Shown in pieces: positions 8,260-17,893 of a stretch of 54,561 bases of DNA. The notes under the pieces are model-generated. The model had not been told where the DNA came from and searched no databases. It saw only the letters and a list, made by a program, of their open reading frames with translations. Origin of the DNA: Mycobacterium sp. E796 (lineage in GTDB: Bacteria > Actinomycetota > Actinomycetes > Mycobacteriales > Mycobacteriaceae); NCBI RefSeq assembly GCF_001672815.1, contig NZ_LZKK01000080.1:1-54561 (forward strand), written 5' to 3'. Position 1 is the stretch's first letter. Each line of letters opens with the position of its first letter. Both the position numbers and the translations under genes were made by a program.

Positions 8260-9372
8260 GTGATGTCGGACTTTTCGTTGTTGCCGCCGGAGATCAACTC
8301 CGCGCGAATGTATGCCGGCGCCGGTGCCGGCCCGCTGTTCGTGGCGGCGACGGCCTGGGACGGGCTGGCCGCCGACTTGCGGTCATCCGCGTCGTCGTTC
8401 GCCTCCGTTGTCTCGGCGCTGACCGGCGGCCCGTGGACCGGCCCGGCAGCGCAGGCCATGGCGGGCTCGGCCGCGCCCTACGTGTCGTGGTTGGCCGGGT
8501 CGGCGGTGCAGGCGGAGGCCGCGGCGGCGCAGGCCCGGGCAGCGGCGACGGCGTTCGAGGCGGCGCAGACGGCCACCGTGCATCCGGTCGCCGTCGCGGC
8601 GAACCGCGCGCAGCTGATGACGTTGGTGGCCACCAACTTTCTGGGCCAGAACTTCCCGGCGATCGCGGCCACGGAGTTCCACTACATGGAGATGTGGGCC
8701 CAGGACTTCGCCGCGATGGCCGGCTACCACGCCGGGGCGATGTCGGTGGCGTCGTCGTTGACGCCGTTCGCGGCTCCGCCGGTTGACCTGGCCGGCATGG
8801 CTGCGCAGGGCGGCGGGGCGGCCGATCCCCTTTCGGCCCTGGTGGCCGCGCTGCAATCACTGGTGTCCGGGGCGCCGCTGTCGTCGCTGTCGTCGCTGGC
8901 CCAGGTCGCGACCTTGCCCGTCAGCATGCTGATGTCGCCGATCATGTCGCTCGCGCAGGGGGCGAACGCCGGCACGGCGGGATTGGCCAACGCCGCGGCG
9001 GTGGGGGCCGACGCCCCGAAGTTCGTCGGGAGCACCGCGCCGGCGACCACGCCGCTCGGTGGCGGGGGCGCGGGTTCCGCCATGGCGGCCGGTTTGGGCA
9101 AGGCGCGGCTGGTGGGGTCGATGTCGGTGCCCCCGACGTGGCAGGGGTCGATGCCGGCGCGGATGGTGAGCGCGGCGATGTCGGGGCTGGGCGGCGAAAT
9201 CCTCGGCGGCGCTGGGGGAGTCGGTTCTGCGGCGGGCGGCATGCCGATGATGCCGATGCCGATGGGCGGCATGGGCGGCGGCGCGGCGGGCGGGATGTTG
9301 GGTCGCGGCGGGGCCAGCCCGCATGTGGTGCAGTCGCGGCCCAGCGTGGTGCCGCGGGTCGGGGTCGGATAG
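8260..9372 (+). CDS. PPE-SVP family protein
   Basis: The product is 370 residues (from the GTG at 8260) or 369 (from the ATG at 8263). It opens [21 protein letters not shown], carries the PPE motif and the turn GPWTGPAA, and has a PPE domain to about residue 175. The SVP-class signature SMSVPPTWQ follows near residue 290. The tail is Gly/Met-rich ([14 protein letters not shown]). PPE-SVP proteins are typically secreted through ESX-5 with a PE partner. Here the next genes are an Esx pair rather than a PE gene. No ribosome site precedes the start; the promoter module immediately upstream implies leaderless translation. Confidence 0.93.
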   Translation: MMSDFSLLPPEINSARMYAGAGAGPLFVAATAWDGLAADLRSSASSFASVVSALTGGPWTGPAAQAMAGSAAPYVSWLAGSAVQAEAAAAQARAAATAFEAAQTATVHPVAVAANRAQLMTLVATNFLGQNFPAIAATEFHYMEMWAQDFAAMAGYHAGAMSVASSLTPFAAPPVDLAGMAAQGGGAADPLSALVAALQSLVSGAPLSSLSSLAQVATLPVSMLMSPIMSLAQGANAGTAGLANAAAVGADAPKFVGSTAPATTPLGGGGAGSAMAAGLGKARLVGSMSVPPTWQGSMPARMVSAAMSGLGGEILGGAGGVGSAAGGMPMMPMPMGGMGGGAAGGMLGRGGASPHVVQSRPSVVPRVGVG

Positions 9373-9463
9373 GGCGGGGGTGGGCGTCGGGCTGTTGAGA
9401 TCCTCCGCCGCGTGTGATGCGGCGGCACAAAGAGATTGATCACTTGTTGAAAGGAGCAAACCG

Positions 9464-9760
9464 GTGGCTACTCGGTTTATGACCGATCCGTATGCGATGC
9501 GGGAAATGGCGAGCCGTTTCTCGGTGCATGCGCAGACGGTCGAGGACGAGGCGCGACGCATGTGGGCGTCGTCGCAGGACATTTCGGGCACGAGCTGGAG
9601 TGGGGCGGCCCAGGCGACGTCCTACGACACGATGGGACAGATGAATCAGGCGTTTCGCAACATCGTGAGCATGCTGCAGGGCGTGCGCGACGGGCTGGTC
9701 CGCGACGCCAACAATTACGAGCAGCAAGAGCAGGCTTCGCAGCAAGCGTTGAGCAGCTAG
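9464..9760 (+). CDS. EsxK/EsxJ-type WXG100 protein
   Basis: This 98-residue protein starts at GTG 9464 behind AAAGGAGC. It opens [16 protein letters not shown], has the WxG motif as WSG in [10 protein letters not shown], and carries the C-terminal secretion signal YxxxE in [16 protein letters not shown]. Length and sequence match the mycobacterial EsxJ/K/M/P/W paralogue group ('QILSS' family; the end here reads ALSS). It should form a heterodimer with the product of the next gene, 11 bases downstream, and be exported by an ESX system, probably ESX-5. The paralogues are too alike to choose one symbol. Confidence 0.95.
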   Translation: MATRFMTDPYAMREMASRFSVHAQTVEDEARRMWASSQDISGTSWSGAAQATSYDTMGQMNQAFRNIVSMLQGVRDGLVRDANNYEQQEQASQQALSS

Positions 9761-9771
9761 GAGGTTTGGCA

Positions 9772-10056
9772 ATGACGATCAATTACCAATTCGGCGACGT
9801 GGATTCGCACGGGGCGCTGATCCGGGCCCAGGCGGCGTCGCTGGAGGCCGAACACCAGGCGATCGTGCGAGACGTGTTGGCGGCGGGGGATTTCTGGGGC
9901 GGCGCCGGGTCGGTGGCCTGCCAGGAATTCATCACGCAGCTGGGTCGCAACTTCCAGGTGATCTACGAGCAGGCCAATGCCCACGGCGCAAAGGTCCAGT
10001 CCGCGGGCAGCAACATGGCCAGCACCGATTCGGCCGTGGGCTCCGGCTGGGCCTGA
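9772..10056 (+). CDS. EsxL/EsxN-type WXG100 protein (Mtb9.9 group)
   Basis: This 94-residue protein starts at ATG 9772 behind TAGGAGGTTT. It opens MTINYQFGDVDSHGALIRAQ, has the WxG turn as WGG in GDFWGGAGS, and ends SGWA. It belongs to the EsxI/L/N/O/V group, whose members pair with the EsxJ/K group as helical-hairpin heterodimers. The 11-base gap to the upstream esx gene indicates one transcript, probably continuing from the PPE gene. A strong hairpin follows at 10068. Confidence 0.95.
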   Translation: MTINYQFGDVDSHGALIRAQAASLEAEHQAIVRDVLAAGDFWGGAGSVACQEFITQLGRNFQVIYEQANAHGAKVQSAGSNMASTDSAVGSGWA

Positions 10057-10067
10057 CCAGTGTTCCC

Positions 10068-10103
10068 GGGCGCGGGCGGCACAACGGCGTGCTGCCCGCG
10101 CCC
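10068..10103. terminator. Bidirectional hairpin between the esx pair and the amine oxidase
   Basis: GGGCGCGGGCGGCAC (10068-10082), a six-base loop AACGGC, then GTGCTGCCCGCGCCC (10089-10103) form a 15-bp stem with one G-T wobble. It lies in the convergent gap 10057-10113. There is no T-run, which is common for mycobacterial terminators. Confidence 0.7.
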
Positions 10104-10113
10104 TGTCACAGGC

Positions 10114-11484
10114 CTAAGTGACTGCGGCCGCGGCAGTTTCGGTCGCCATCACTTCGGCCGCCGCGCGCTCGCCCGAGCGGATCGCGCCGTCTATCCACCC
10201 GCACATGATCGCCGAGCTCTCGGTGCCGGCCCAGTGCACGCGACCGCAGGGCTCCCGCAAGGTGTAGCCGAATTCGGTTAGCACTCCGGTCGGGGCGTGG
10301 CTGATCATGCCGCCACCGGAGTAGCGCTCGGTAGTCCAGTTCTGCTCGTGGAATTCCAGCGGCGATTTGGCCTTGCTGCCGAACCGATCGACCAGTTCGG
10401 CGATGACCGCCGCTTTCCGATCGCCCTCGTCCATTTGTGTCAGCCGACGCGCGGCCGGCCCCTCGGTAATCACGCACATGATCCCCGGGTCCGCGGTGTT
10501 CGTGCAGGCGTCGATGGTGAGCGTGGCCGGCGACCCGGGCGCGGCCGACTGGCCGCACAATCCGTCGGCACGCCAGAACGGCTCGTCGTAGATGATCGAG
10601 ATCTTGATGACGGCGCCACTTGGCATGCGCTGGTGCAGAAGTGCCCGGTCCACCGGCAACATCGGTTCGTACACAATCGAACTGGCGATGGCGAGCGGGA
10701 TCGCGACGATGGCCCGCCGCGCCCGCACCGTCAGGCCGTCCGCGGCGACCGTCACGCCACCCCGGTCCTGGCTGATCTGCCGGACGGGGCGCGAAAGGTG
10801 CAGCGCGTCACCGAGTTCGGCGGCGATCTGCCGGTAGATGGCACCCATCCCGCCGACCGGCCGGGCGTCCTGGGCGCCGCCCTTGCCCGAGATGACGAAG
10901 GTGGGCCCGCCGCCCGAGCCCATCTGTAGCAGCGCCCACAGCAGCGACGTTTCCGACCCCGCCGAGGTGTACACGCCGGACAGCGCCATGTCCAGCATCT
11001 CGCGGGCCTGCTGGGACATGGTGTTCTTGTCGATCCATTCCCCCAGGCTGATGCGATCCCACTCCGCGGCGTTCTTCGCCTCCCAAGGCGCTTCGCGCGG
11101 AATCGATTTGCACATGTTCTCGATCGAAAGCAAACCGACGCCGAGGTTGGCGACCGCCCACGGGCTCATCGACCAGGGGATGGTGCCACCGTAGCGGTGC
11201 TTCTTGCCGTCGATGACCATCATCGCGTCGCCGTCGTTGTGCTGTTTGTATTCGGGCACGCCGAACTCGTCCATCATCGCGTAGATGCGATCCTGGCCCG
11301 GCCCGACCCAGGCGCCGCCGCGGTCGATCCAGGTGCCGTCGTCGCGGGTGACCGTGAACGTGCGACCGCCGACCCGGTCACGCGCCTCCAGCAAGGCCAC
11401 CGAGTGACCGGCTTGCTTCAGCCGCAGGGCGGCCGTCAGCCCCGCGAACCCGGCTCCGACCACGCAGTAATCGACGTCTGACAC
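10114..11484 (-). CDS. Flavin-dependent amine oxidase (AofH-like)
   Basis: This 456-residue FAD enzyme of the monoamine oxidase family resembles mycobacterial AofH. The N-terminal dinucleotide fold VVGAGFAGLTAALRLKQAG runs into LLEARDRVGGRT (about residues 8-42). The C-terminal FAD-binding stretch is RVHWAGTESSAIMCGWIDGA (about 417-436). Where eukaryotic monoamine oxidases have SGGC, whose Cys binds FAD covalently, this protein reads SGGG, so the flavin should be non-covalent. The start is GTG at 11484 (VSDVDYCVVG). No membrane anchor is evident, and the substrate is unknown. The gene stands alone, convergent with the esx pair. Confidence 0.88.
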   Translation of the reverse strand: MSDVDYCVVGAGFAGLTAALRLKQAGHSVALLEARDRVGGRTFTVTRDDGTWIDRGGAWVGPGQDRIYAMMDEFGVPEYKQHNDGDAMMVIDGKKHRYGGTIPWSMSPWAVANLGVGLLSIENMCKSIPREAPWEAKNAAEWDRISLGEWIDKNTMSQQAREMLDMALSGVYTSAGSETSLLWALLQMGSGGGPTFVISGKGGAQDARPVGGMGAIYRQIAAELGDALHLSRPVRQISQDRGGVTVAADGLTVRARRAIVAIPLAIASSIVYEPMLPVDRALLHQRMPSGAVIKISIIYDEPFWRADGLCGQSAAPGSPATLTIDACTNTADPGIMCVITEGPAARRLTQMDEGDRKAAVIAELVDRFGSKAKSPLEFHEQNWTTERYSGGGMISHAPTGVLTEFGYTLREPCGRVHWAGTESSAIMCGWIDGAIRSGERAAAEVMATETAAAAVT

Positions 11485-11588
11485 GACTGGCTCCTTCGCC
11501 TGGCCCGCCCCAGCAGCAAACTACACCGATCACGGTGCCGGCAGTAGCGTGTTCACCCCGATTTCTCGGGCGCGCTTGGTGGTTGGCA

Positions 11589-12659
11589 TCAAAGATGGTG
11601 GGCCTGATTACCGCCGCGGCGTTTGGCCGTGTACATCGCGCTGTCTGCGACGTCGATGAGTTTTTCGATGAGTCCCGGAATGTCGGAGGTTCCTATCGGG
11701 GAGAGTTCGGCGGTGGCGGTGCCGATGCTGGCGGTCAGCCCCTGCGGAAGGGCGGCGATCGCGCCGCGCAATCCCGCCGAGATCGCCTCCGCATCCGGCG
11801 ACGGGCCGATGGTGGCGATCAGGAACTCTTCGCCGCCCGCGCGGCACAGCACCGCCGTCGGCGCCGCCTGCTGTTGCAGCACCTCGGCGACGGCGACCAA
11901 CGCGCGGTCGCCCGCCGCGTGGCCGAGGGTGTCGTTGATGCGCTTGAACGCATCCAGGTCGACCATGGTGATGGTCAGATGGGTGTCGTCGGCGTGCGGA
12001 TCGCGGAGTCTGCGGGTGAGGGCGGCGATGAACGCCCGGCGGTTGAACAGCCCGGTCAGCGAGTCCTCGTCGGCGAGCTCGGCGTAGGTTCCCATTGCCC
12101 GCGACATCCCTCGCATCGCCACGGGGAACGACACATTGAGCATCGCGATCACCCAGAACGCGGCGAGCCCGGTTCCGACGTCGACCTCGCGGGCCAGGTG
12201 GACCGCTGCAGCGACGGTGACGATGCCCGCCAGGATCGCGCTGAACGCCAGAAACTTGTTGTTGTGGAACAGGGCGACGTACCCGCTATTGGTCGCCATG
12301 GCGCAGCAGCCGACCGCCGCCAGGGCCGCCGTCGGCTGGGTCAGGCTCCACCCCGCGATGCATATCGCGGCGATAACTCCGAAAATCTCCGATTGGACCC
12401 GGGTTGGCCAGCGCGTCAACCAATAGACGCTCACCGCGACGACGAAGACCGCCGCGCCGGCGTCGACGAGCACCACCTCGGCCGTTGGGCGACGGGTGCT
12501 GAGCATGGTGGCCACCGGTACCAGCGCCGATATCGAGGAGATGACAGCCAGGGCCACCTGCGCCGCCCGCAGCAATCCGCGCTCGCGCAACGTGGCCGTG
12601 ATCCAGTCGTAGTGATCGGGCTCGCCGAGCCAGGACGTGAACCGGGACACGCCGCACAC
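11589..12659 (-). CDS. Membrane-anchored diguanylate cyclase (GGDEF)
   Basis: The 356-residue protein has an N-terminal half with five or six hydrophobic segments (about residues 30-190). A GGDEF domain follows: DSLTGLFNRRAF (199-210), the metal-binding MVDLDAFKRIND (232-243) and the active-site loop GGEEF (275-279). The A-site is intact, so it should make cyclic di-GMP from two GTP. No RxxD inhibitory site precedes the loop. No EAL domain is attached. Its membrane segments may sense an unknown signal. It lies between the amine oxidase and a LuxR regulator, all on the minus strand but with gaps of 74-104 bases, so co-transcription is uncertain. Confidence 0.92.
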   Translation of the reverse strand: MCGVSRFTSWLGEPDHYDWITATLRERGLLRAAQVALAVISSISALVPVATMLSTRRPTAEVVLVDAGAAVFVVAVSVYWLTRWPTRVQSEIFGVIAAICIAGWSLTQPTAALAAVGCCAMATNSGYVALFHNNKFLAFSAILAGIVTVAAAVHLAREVDVGTGLAAFWVIAMLNVSFPVAMRGMSRAMGTYAELADEDSLTGLFNRRAFIAALTRRLRDPHADDTHLTITMVDLDAFKRINDTLGHAAGDRALVAVAEVLQQQAAPTAVLCRAGGEEFLIATIGPSPDAEAISAGLRGAIAALPQGLTASIGTATAELSPIGTSDIPGLIEKLIDVADSAMYTAKRRGGNQAHHL

Positions 12660-12733
12660 CTCCCTTCAGGGGATAGCTCAGCACCAAACCGCGGTCGGCG
12701 TTGCAAATCCGACGAAACGGCGACCGCGACCCG

Positions 12734-15355
12734 TCAACCCGATCGATCGTGGCGCAGCAAGGCCGCGAGTTCGTCGCGGCTGGTCACGCCCGTTTTGGCC
12801 ATGGCCCGGTAGATGTGCCCCTCGACCGTACGGACGGACAGTGTCAGCCGCTCGGCAACCGCTCGGCTGGACAGCCCCTGTCCGAGCAACATCACGATCT
12901 CGCGCTCGCGATCGGTGAAGGGCAACCGTTCGGTGGCCTGGCGCAGCGCAGGAGTGTGGGCGCCGCCGCACTTTTCGGCCAGCGCGTCCGCTCGGGTCGA
13001 GCACCTCAACGCCGAGCCCCTCAACTCGCCGCGGCGATAGGCGACCGCCGCGTGCGCGGCGGCGTCGACGGCCGCCACGACGTCCCCGATCTCCTCGAAG
13101 TCCGATGACACCGTTTCCAATTCGGTCGCGTCGCCGTCGTGCAGGGCGGCCGCGAACCGCGCTGCGATACCCGCGCGCGGACCTTCCACGATGGTTTCCA
13201 GCTCTCGTAGCCGGCGCGCGCACCGGGTGTCACCGAGCTGGGTGGCGGTCTGCAGACACACCACTTCCGCGGCGAATTGCCCGTTGCTACAAGCTATTTC
13301 AGCTGCAGACCGCGCAATGTCGATCGCTTCACTGACCGCACCTTGGCTCGCGGCCACCCAGGCCTTGGCGATGCCGCGCTCGTAGTCCAGGTAGAGCCAG
13401 CTGGGATGGCGGTGTTGCTCCAGCGTGGCGAGCGCGGCGGCGGCCTCGTCGGCAAGCCCTTGAATGGCCAGGGCGGTGACGAACGGCAACCGGTACCGGT
13501 AGCTGAAGCCGTTCTGCTCGCCGACGGCGACCAAGGTGTCGACGACCGGCGGCAGCAGCCCGCTCGCCTCGTCGAGGCGGCCGGCGCCGAGGGCGGCGCG
13601 GCCCGCCAACGCGGTGCTGATCAGCGACGCGGCGCCGGGCAGGCTGGCGGCCTCGTGACGCAAGTGTTGGGCCAGGCGCATCGCCTCGTTGATCCGGCCG
13701 GCAAGCAGGAGTGCGCCCAGGTGGGCATCGGCGATCACGAACCGCATGTGGGCGGCGTCGAACGAGCGGACCGCAATGGTGTACGCGCGCTCGGCGCCCG
13801 CCACCGCCTCGGAGACGCGACCGGCGTCGCCCGCGGCGGCGACGATCCCCCAACTCGCCACTGTGCCAACGACCGCGGGCAGGAGATCGATGTCGAGTTC
13901 CCGCGCCGATGCCATGGCCCTGTCCGGCTGCCCCATCGCCGCCCAGTACATGCTCGAGGCCGCATCGAGGCTGCCCCTGGCGCGCGGCGAGGTATCGGCC
14001 ATGGCGACGTCGATGTGCTGCTTGGCGCCGTCGCTGTCCGCGAGTGACCACAGCATGTTCACGGCGCGCAGGCAAGCGCGGCGAGACCGGTTCAGGTCAT
14101 CGAGCTGCGCCGGCGGTATGTCCGCGAGGACATCGTCCGCTTCCTGGCCGCGGCTGAGCCATGAAAGCGCATGCGCCCGAACGAAGTTCGCTTCCGCGCC
14201 CGCGCCGGATCGGATGGCGGCCTCCGCCAGCCGGTCCGCCAGAGGCAGGTCGGCGAGCCACACGGCGCCCTGTGCCGCGCGGAGGAGCAGATCGGCGTCG
14301 GGCGGCAGATCGGAATCCAGGCTCAACGCCGCCCGGCGCACCACGGTTCGCATGTCATCGCACCGGTCGGACGAACCGAGCTCGGCTGCGACCAGCCCGC
14401 GCAGGCGGCGAAGCCTCGTCGGGGCGGAGCGCTGCCTGCGCACCTCGGCGTAGAGGGGATGGGCGAGCCGCACCTGCGTGCGATCTTCGACGGTCTCCAG
14501 GGTGACGAGGCTGCGCAGGTCGGCCTCCTCGACGGCCGCGGCGTCGGTGATTCGCGTCAGTGACCCCAGCTCTATCGGTTCGCCGACTGCGAGCAGATCG
14601 ACGACGTCGCTGACCGCGGGAGGGACCGCGCCGATCCGGGAGTCGACCAACTCGAGCAGGCTCGGCGGCAGCACCGGTTCACCAGTCCAGTGCCAGCAAC
14701 CGCGCTCTGTCACCAGCCGGCCGTCGGCGAATTCTCGTTCGACGATGTTGCGCAGATACAACGGGTTACCGCGGGTCAGCCTCCACAACCATTCGACCGC
14801 ATGCGGATCCAGCGGACCTCCGAGGGCGGTCGACACCAGCGCCGTGGTCTCATCCTCTGACAACGGCTGGACGTCGAGTCGGTCGAACGCGCTTCCCGCC
14901 CACAGTTCCTGCGTCGCCGGGGGAATCGGCTCACCGCTGCGAGCCGTCAGGACGAGCTTCGCGGCGGCCCGCTGGACGATCTGCTGTAACGCGAATGTCG
15001 ACAGGTCATCGAGCAGGTGCGCGTCGTCGACACCAATGACCACCGGGGCGCCGTTCGGGGCGGCGGTGAGTTCCTCGATCACCGCGCGGACCAGTTGGAG
15101 GCTCTCAACGCCGGCCGGTGTGGTCCACGACGAGAGTGCGCCGAAGGGTAATAACCGGCCCGCGGTGGTGCCCACCACCCAACGGACGACGCAGCCCTGC
15201 GACGTAGCCGCCGCAAGCGCCTCCCGGGCGACTCGACTCTTGCCGACGCCCGCCGCGCCGCACACGAGGATGCCTGCCGAGTCAGGATCCGCAATCGCGG
15301 TCCCGACGCTCCGCAACTCCTCCGCGCGCCCAGTTAGGGGCCAGGACAAACGCAT
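12734..15355 (-). CDS. LAL/MalT-type LuxR family regulator
   Basis: This is a large ATP-binding LuxR regulator of about 873 residues. The ATG at 15355 puts MRLSWPLTGRAEELR at the start; a further in-frame start at 15400 gives an unlikely extension. Walker A is GAAGVGKSR near residue 34 and Walker B VVIGVDDAHLLDD near 104. A long helical region follows, then a C-terminal LuxR helix-turn-helix (FTDREREIVMLLGQGLSSRA, ending in TLSVRTVEGHIYRAMAKTG). Such proteins switch on ATP and inducer binding. It lies downstream of a four-gene operon ending in a PE gene and could regulate it, but the sequence shows no operator to prove this. Confidence 0.9.
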   Translation of the reverse strand: MRLSWPLTGRAEELRSVGTAIADPDSAGILVCGAAGVGKSRVAREALAAATSQGCVVRWVVGTTAGRLLPFGALSSWTTPAGVESLQLVRAVIEELTAAPNGAPVVIGVDDAHLLDDLSTFALQQIVQRAAAKLVLTARSGEPIPPATQELWAGSAFDRLDVQPLSEDETTALVSTALGGPLDPHAVEWLWRLTRGNPLYLRNIVEREFADGRLVTERGCWHWTGEPVLPPSLLELVDSRIGAVPPAVSDVVDLLAVGEPIELGSLTRITDAAAVEEADLRSLVTLETVEDRTQVRLAHPLYAEVRRQRSAPTRLRRLRGLVAAELGSSDRCDDMRTVVRRAALSLDSDLPPDADLLLRAAQGAVWLADLPLADRLAEAAIRSGAGAEANFVRAHALSWLSRGQEADDVLADIPPAQLDDLNRSRRACLRAVNMLWSLADSDGAKQHIDVAMADTSPRARGSLDAASSMYWAAMGQPDRAMASARELDIDLLPAVVGTVASWGIVAAAGDAGRVSEAVAGAERAYTIAVRSFDAAHMRFVIADAHLGALLLAGRINEAMRLAQHLRHEAASLPGAASLISTALAGRAALGAGRLDEASGLLPPVVDTLVAVGEQNGFSYRYRLPFVTALAIQGLADEAAAALATLEQHRHPSWLYLDYERGIAKAWVAASQGAVSEAIDIARSAAEIACSNGQFAAEVVCLQTATQLGDTRCARRLRELETIVEGPRAGIAARFAAALHDGDATELETVSSDFEEIGDVVAAVDAAAHAAVAYRRGELRGSALRCSTRADALAEKCGGAHTPALRQATERLPFTDREREIVMLLGQGLSSRAVAERLTLSVRTVEGHIYRAMAKTGVTSRDELAALLRHDRSG

Positions 15356-15450
15356 CGGGACAGCATAGGAACACCGGGCCAAGGCCGCGGCAAATTTCAA
15401 CCATTTGCTTTAAAACTCTTGGGGCTCCTGCAGCCGAGGCCGGCATCCCG

Positions 15451-15999
15451 TCACCACGAACCAAGGAGCCACTTAAACCCTGCCCCATTGAATAGCTGGA
15501 ATATCAGCACGGCCGCCACGATTATCGCGATAATCGCGATGAGTGCGGTAACCGTCAAAACGGGCGCCAATACCGTGACCAACGCACCTCGGAAGGTCGC
15601 GATCGTATTGAGTAGCTGGCTCCCGACGGTATTGAACATGCCGATCGCCTGGCCCGGCAAACCCCCGATGGCACCGATAGACCCCGCAATATCGGTGATT
15701 GGGGCCAACAACGCGACGTTGGCGGCCTCGCCGGTGGCGTACGCGCCCGCGCCCGCGGTCAGGTGCTGCACGAACTGATCGTGGAATGTCGCGGCCTGCC
15801 CGGCCAGCGCTTGATAGCCCTGTGCGTGCTGGGCGAACAGCTGCGCGACACCCGTCGAGATTTCGTCCGCGGCGGGCGGCAGCACCGCCAGGGTCGGCGT
15901 TGCCGCCACCGCATGGGCCGCGTCGAGATTCAAAGCGATCTTTGCCAAATCCGTTGCAGCCGAGGACATTGCCTCGGGAACGGCGATTAGAGCCGACAT
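15451..15999 (-). CDS. PE family protein with C-terminal membrane helix
   Basis: The ATG at 15999 follows AAAAGGAGGATATCG. Of 182 residues, the first ~95 are a PE domain (MSALIAVPEAMSSAATDLAK, Pro-Glu at 8-9, and YATGE fitting the YxxxE secretion signal). A short linker rich in Gly/Ile follows. A strongly hydrophobic stretch of about 30 residues then starts near residue 140 (LTVTALIAIIAIIVAAVLIF), and the protein ends GFKWLLGSW. This is not PGRS; it looks like a PE domain carrying a single membrane anchor. It is the last gene of an operon with a SnoaL-like protein (32-base gap), an FAD oxidoreductase and an HTH-like protein, an unusual setting with no PPE partner nearby. Confidence 0.85.
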   Translation of the reverse strand: MSALIAVPEAMSSAATDLAKIALNLDAAHAVAATPTLAVLPPAADEISTGVAQLFAQHAQGYQALAGQAATFHDQFVQHLTAGAGAYATGEAANVALLAPITDIAGSIGAIGGLPGQAIGMFNTVGSQLLNTIATFRGALVTVLAPVLTVTALIAIIAIIVAAVLIFQLFNGAGFKWLLGSW

Positions 16000-16031
16000 C
16001 GATATCCTCCTTTTCGCTTTCCCGTTGCCGC

Positions 16032-16469
16032 TCAGCCGATTTCAGGTAGTACACCGATCTGCGTCAACAGCGTGGCGAAGTCCATGTAGACCTTTTCGCA
16101 CAGCAGTTTGTCCCCGTCGAACTCGAAGATTCCGGCCACCGGAATTTCTACGCGGCGCCCGGTGGCCGGGATGCCCGCCCATGGCCCGAGATGTGTGCCG
16201 GTGATAACCGTCTCACCGAATACGGCGTCGTCGGCGTGCCGCAGCCTGCCGACCTCGGCGTGCAGATCCGGCAACGCGGTCATCAAACCCTGCAGCAATT
16301 CTCGAACGGCGGACTCGCCATCGCTGGCTTGCCCGTTCACCTCGTAACGCGGGTGGTGAAATGTGGCGATTGTCGCCTCGATGTCGTGCCGGTTTTCCGC
16401 CCCGGCGTGCTGCATGATGATTTCTTCGCGGCGCTGGCGAAGGCTCGTGATTTCGTCGATCGCGGTCAT
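16032..16469 (-). CDS. SnoaL-like / ester cyclase family protein
   Basis: This 145-residue protein starts at ATG 16469 (MTAIDEITSLRQRREEIIMQ). The pattern EATIATFHHPRYEVNG ... AVRELLQGLMTALPDLHAEV ... GPWAGIPATGRRVEIPVAGI ... FDGDKLLCEKVYMDFATLL is that of the NTF2-like SnoaL polyketide-cyclase fold, in which a pocket in a cone-shaped alpha+beta barrel holds the ligand. Many members are not cyclases but bind or isomerise small hydrophobic molecules. It starts 11 bases after the FAD oxidoreductase stop, so the two are surely co-transcribed and may act on the same compound. Confidence 0.85.
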   Translation of the reverse strand: MTAIDEITSLRQRREEIIMQHAGAENRHDIEATIATFHHPRYEVNGQASDGESAVRELLQGLMTALPDLHAEVGRLRHADDAVFGETVITGTHLGPWAGIPATGRRVEIPVAGIFEFDGDKLLCEKVYMDFATLLTQIGVLPEIG

Positions 16470-16480
16470 CAGGGCGCTCC

Positions 16481-17893
16481 TTATTCCTGGATATTTGCGA
16501 ATGGGGCATCGGTGCGGTCGACAACGGCGGACCGCGAATATCGTTGTGCGCCGCGCCGATTGACGGTTGCGACCCGGTAGAGGAACGACGGACGAAGCAG
16601 GCGGGTCGGGGGATCGAGAAGCCCGGTGACTCTGAAGAACTGGGTGCCGACCACGGTGTCGGACTCGGACGCCGCCAGCACGCTTTCCACTAGCCGGTTG
16701 GTGACGCGCATCGACGGCGTCCTTCGCCCTTGAACTTCCGGGAACGTCAGGTCGGAGGTCGCCCCGGTCCGCCAGGCCTGGCCGATCGTTTTGGCCGTGT
16801 CGCGAAAGTACCGGCGGGGTAAGTCCGTAACGCCGCGCCGCAGGCAGTCTCGCAGCGCTACGGCATCCAGCGCCGCCACCGTCATTCCCTGCCCGTAGAT
16901 CGGATTGAAGCTGCATATCGCGTCACCGCAGGCCAGCAGGCCGTCGGGGAGTCGCCGCATTTTGTCGTAGCGCCGCCACTGGCTGGACGGCATCCGATGC
17001 TGCACCACCGGCCCCAGCGGTTCGCCGGCGCGCACCGCCGCGAGCAAGTGAGCCGGGCCGTAATCCTCGGCGTACGACAGCATCCCGGGCAGGTCGCGCG
17101 GCGGCTCATGCCCGGCCAGCGCGTAGACCGTGAATATCCAGGTGTCGCGCTCGTAGCCAACCAAGAACATGCCCCTTGGTCGGCCCGGCGCGGGGCTGAC
17201 GACGGCCATCTTTTCCCTCAGGGTGCCGGGCGGGATCCGCAGCGGTTGGCTGACGTAGGTCGTATGCATGGTGATGTGGTCCTCGGCCGGTCGCCCGTAG
17301 CCGAGGTTCTCGAGCAGAGCCGGCGTGTGGGCCCCGCGCCCCATGGCGTCCATGACCAGGTCCGCCGTCAATTCCTGTGGGGCGCCGCCGGCGCGGTCCA
17401 CCACCCGCACCCCGGTGATGCGACTGCGGTCCGCGGCCGCCGTCAGTTCGCTGACGTCGTGGCCGGCACGGATCGTCACGTTGCCAAGCCGCCGCAGGCG
17501 CCGCCGAACGTGGCACTCCAAGAGCGGCCGGCTCGGCATGTAGACGGCCATTTCCGTGTAATCGCCGGTTACGACTCCAGACGACAACATCCGGTGGCCG
17601 TTGTACGACAGGTACGCCTTGGACAGGTCTCCGTCGTTCCAAACGGGCGCGCCCGCCGCAAGCAGCTCGTCGAGGAGCCCGGGGAAGAGCTCGTCCAGGA
17701 CACGAGCGCCGCGCGGCAGGAGCGCATGAACGTGCCGACCCTGCGGCACCCCCCGCCTGTTGACGGGATCGTTGGTTAGCTCGTCCCGCTCGAACACCGT
17801 GACGGTCTCGAAGAAATCGGCCAGCACCCTCGCGGCGAGCAGCCCGCCCATGCTCGCCCCCAAAACGACCGCGCGCTCACCCAATACCTGCAT
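16481..17893 (-). CDS. FAD-dependent oxidoreductase (aromatic hydroxylase/epoxidase fold)
   Basis: This 470-residue protein starts at ATG 17893. The N-terminal Rossmann motif is AVVLGASMGGLLAARVLADF (about residues 8-27), with the ribose-binding Glu in VFERDE. The second FAD motif is DAICSFNPIYGQGMTVAALD (about 325-344), as in flavoprotein monooxygenases and the LasC-type epoxidases. No membrane segment is evident. Its start overlaps the upstream small gene by 17 bases, and the SnoaL-like gene follows after 11 bases, giving a tight operon. The substrate is unknown. Geranylgeranyl-reductase-like or halogenase-like activity is possible but the motifs favour an epoxidase/hydroxylase. Confidence 0.85.
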   Translation of the reverse strand: MQVLGERAVVLGASMGGLLAARVLADFFETVTVFERDELTNDPVNRRGVPQGRHVHALLPRGARVLDELFPGLLDELLAAGAPVWNDGDLSKAYLSYNGHRMLSSGVVTGDYTEMAVYMPSRPLLECHVRRRLRRLGNVTIRAGHDVSELTAAADRSRITGVRVVDRAGGAPQELTADLVMDAMGRGAHTPALLENLGYGRPAEDHITMHTTYVSQPLRIPPGTLREKMAVVSPAPGRPRGMFLVGYERDTWIFTVYALAGHEPPRDLPGMLSYAEDYGPAHLLAAVRAGEPLGPVVQHRMPSSQWRRYDKMRRLPDGLLACGDAICSFNPIYGQGMTVAALDAVALRDCLRRGVTDLPRRYFRDTAKTIGQAWRTGATSDLTFPEVQGRRTPSMRVTNRLVESVLAASESDTVVGTQFFRVTGLLDPPTRLLRPSFLYRVATVNRRGAQRYSRSAVVDRTDAPFANIQE

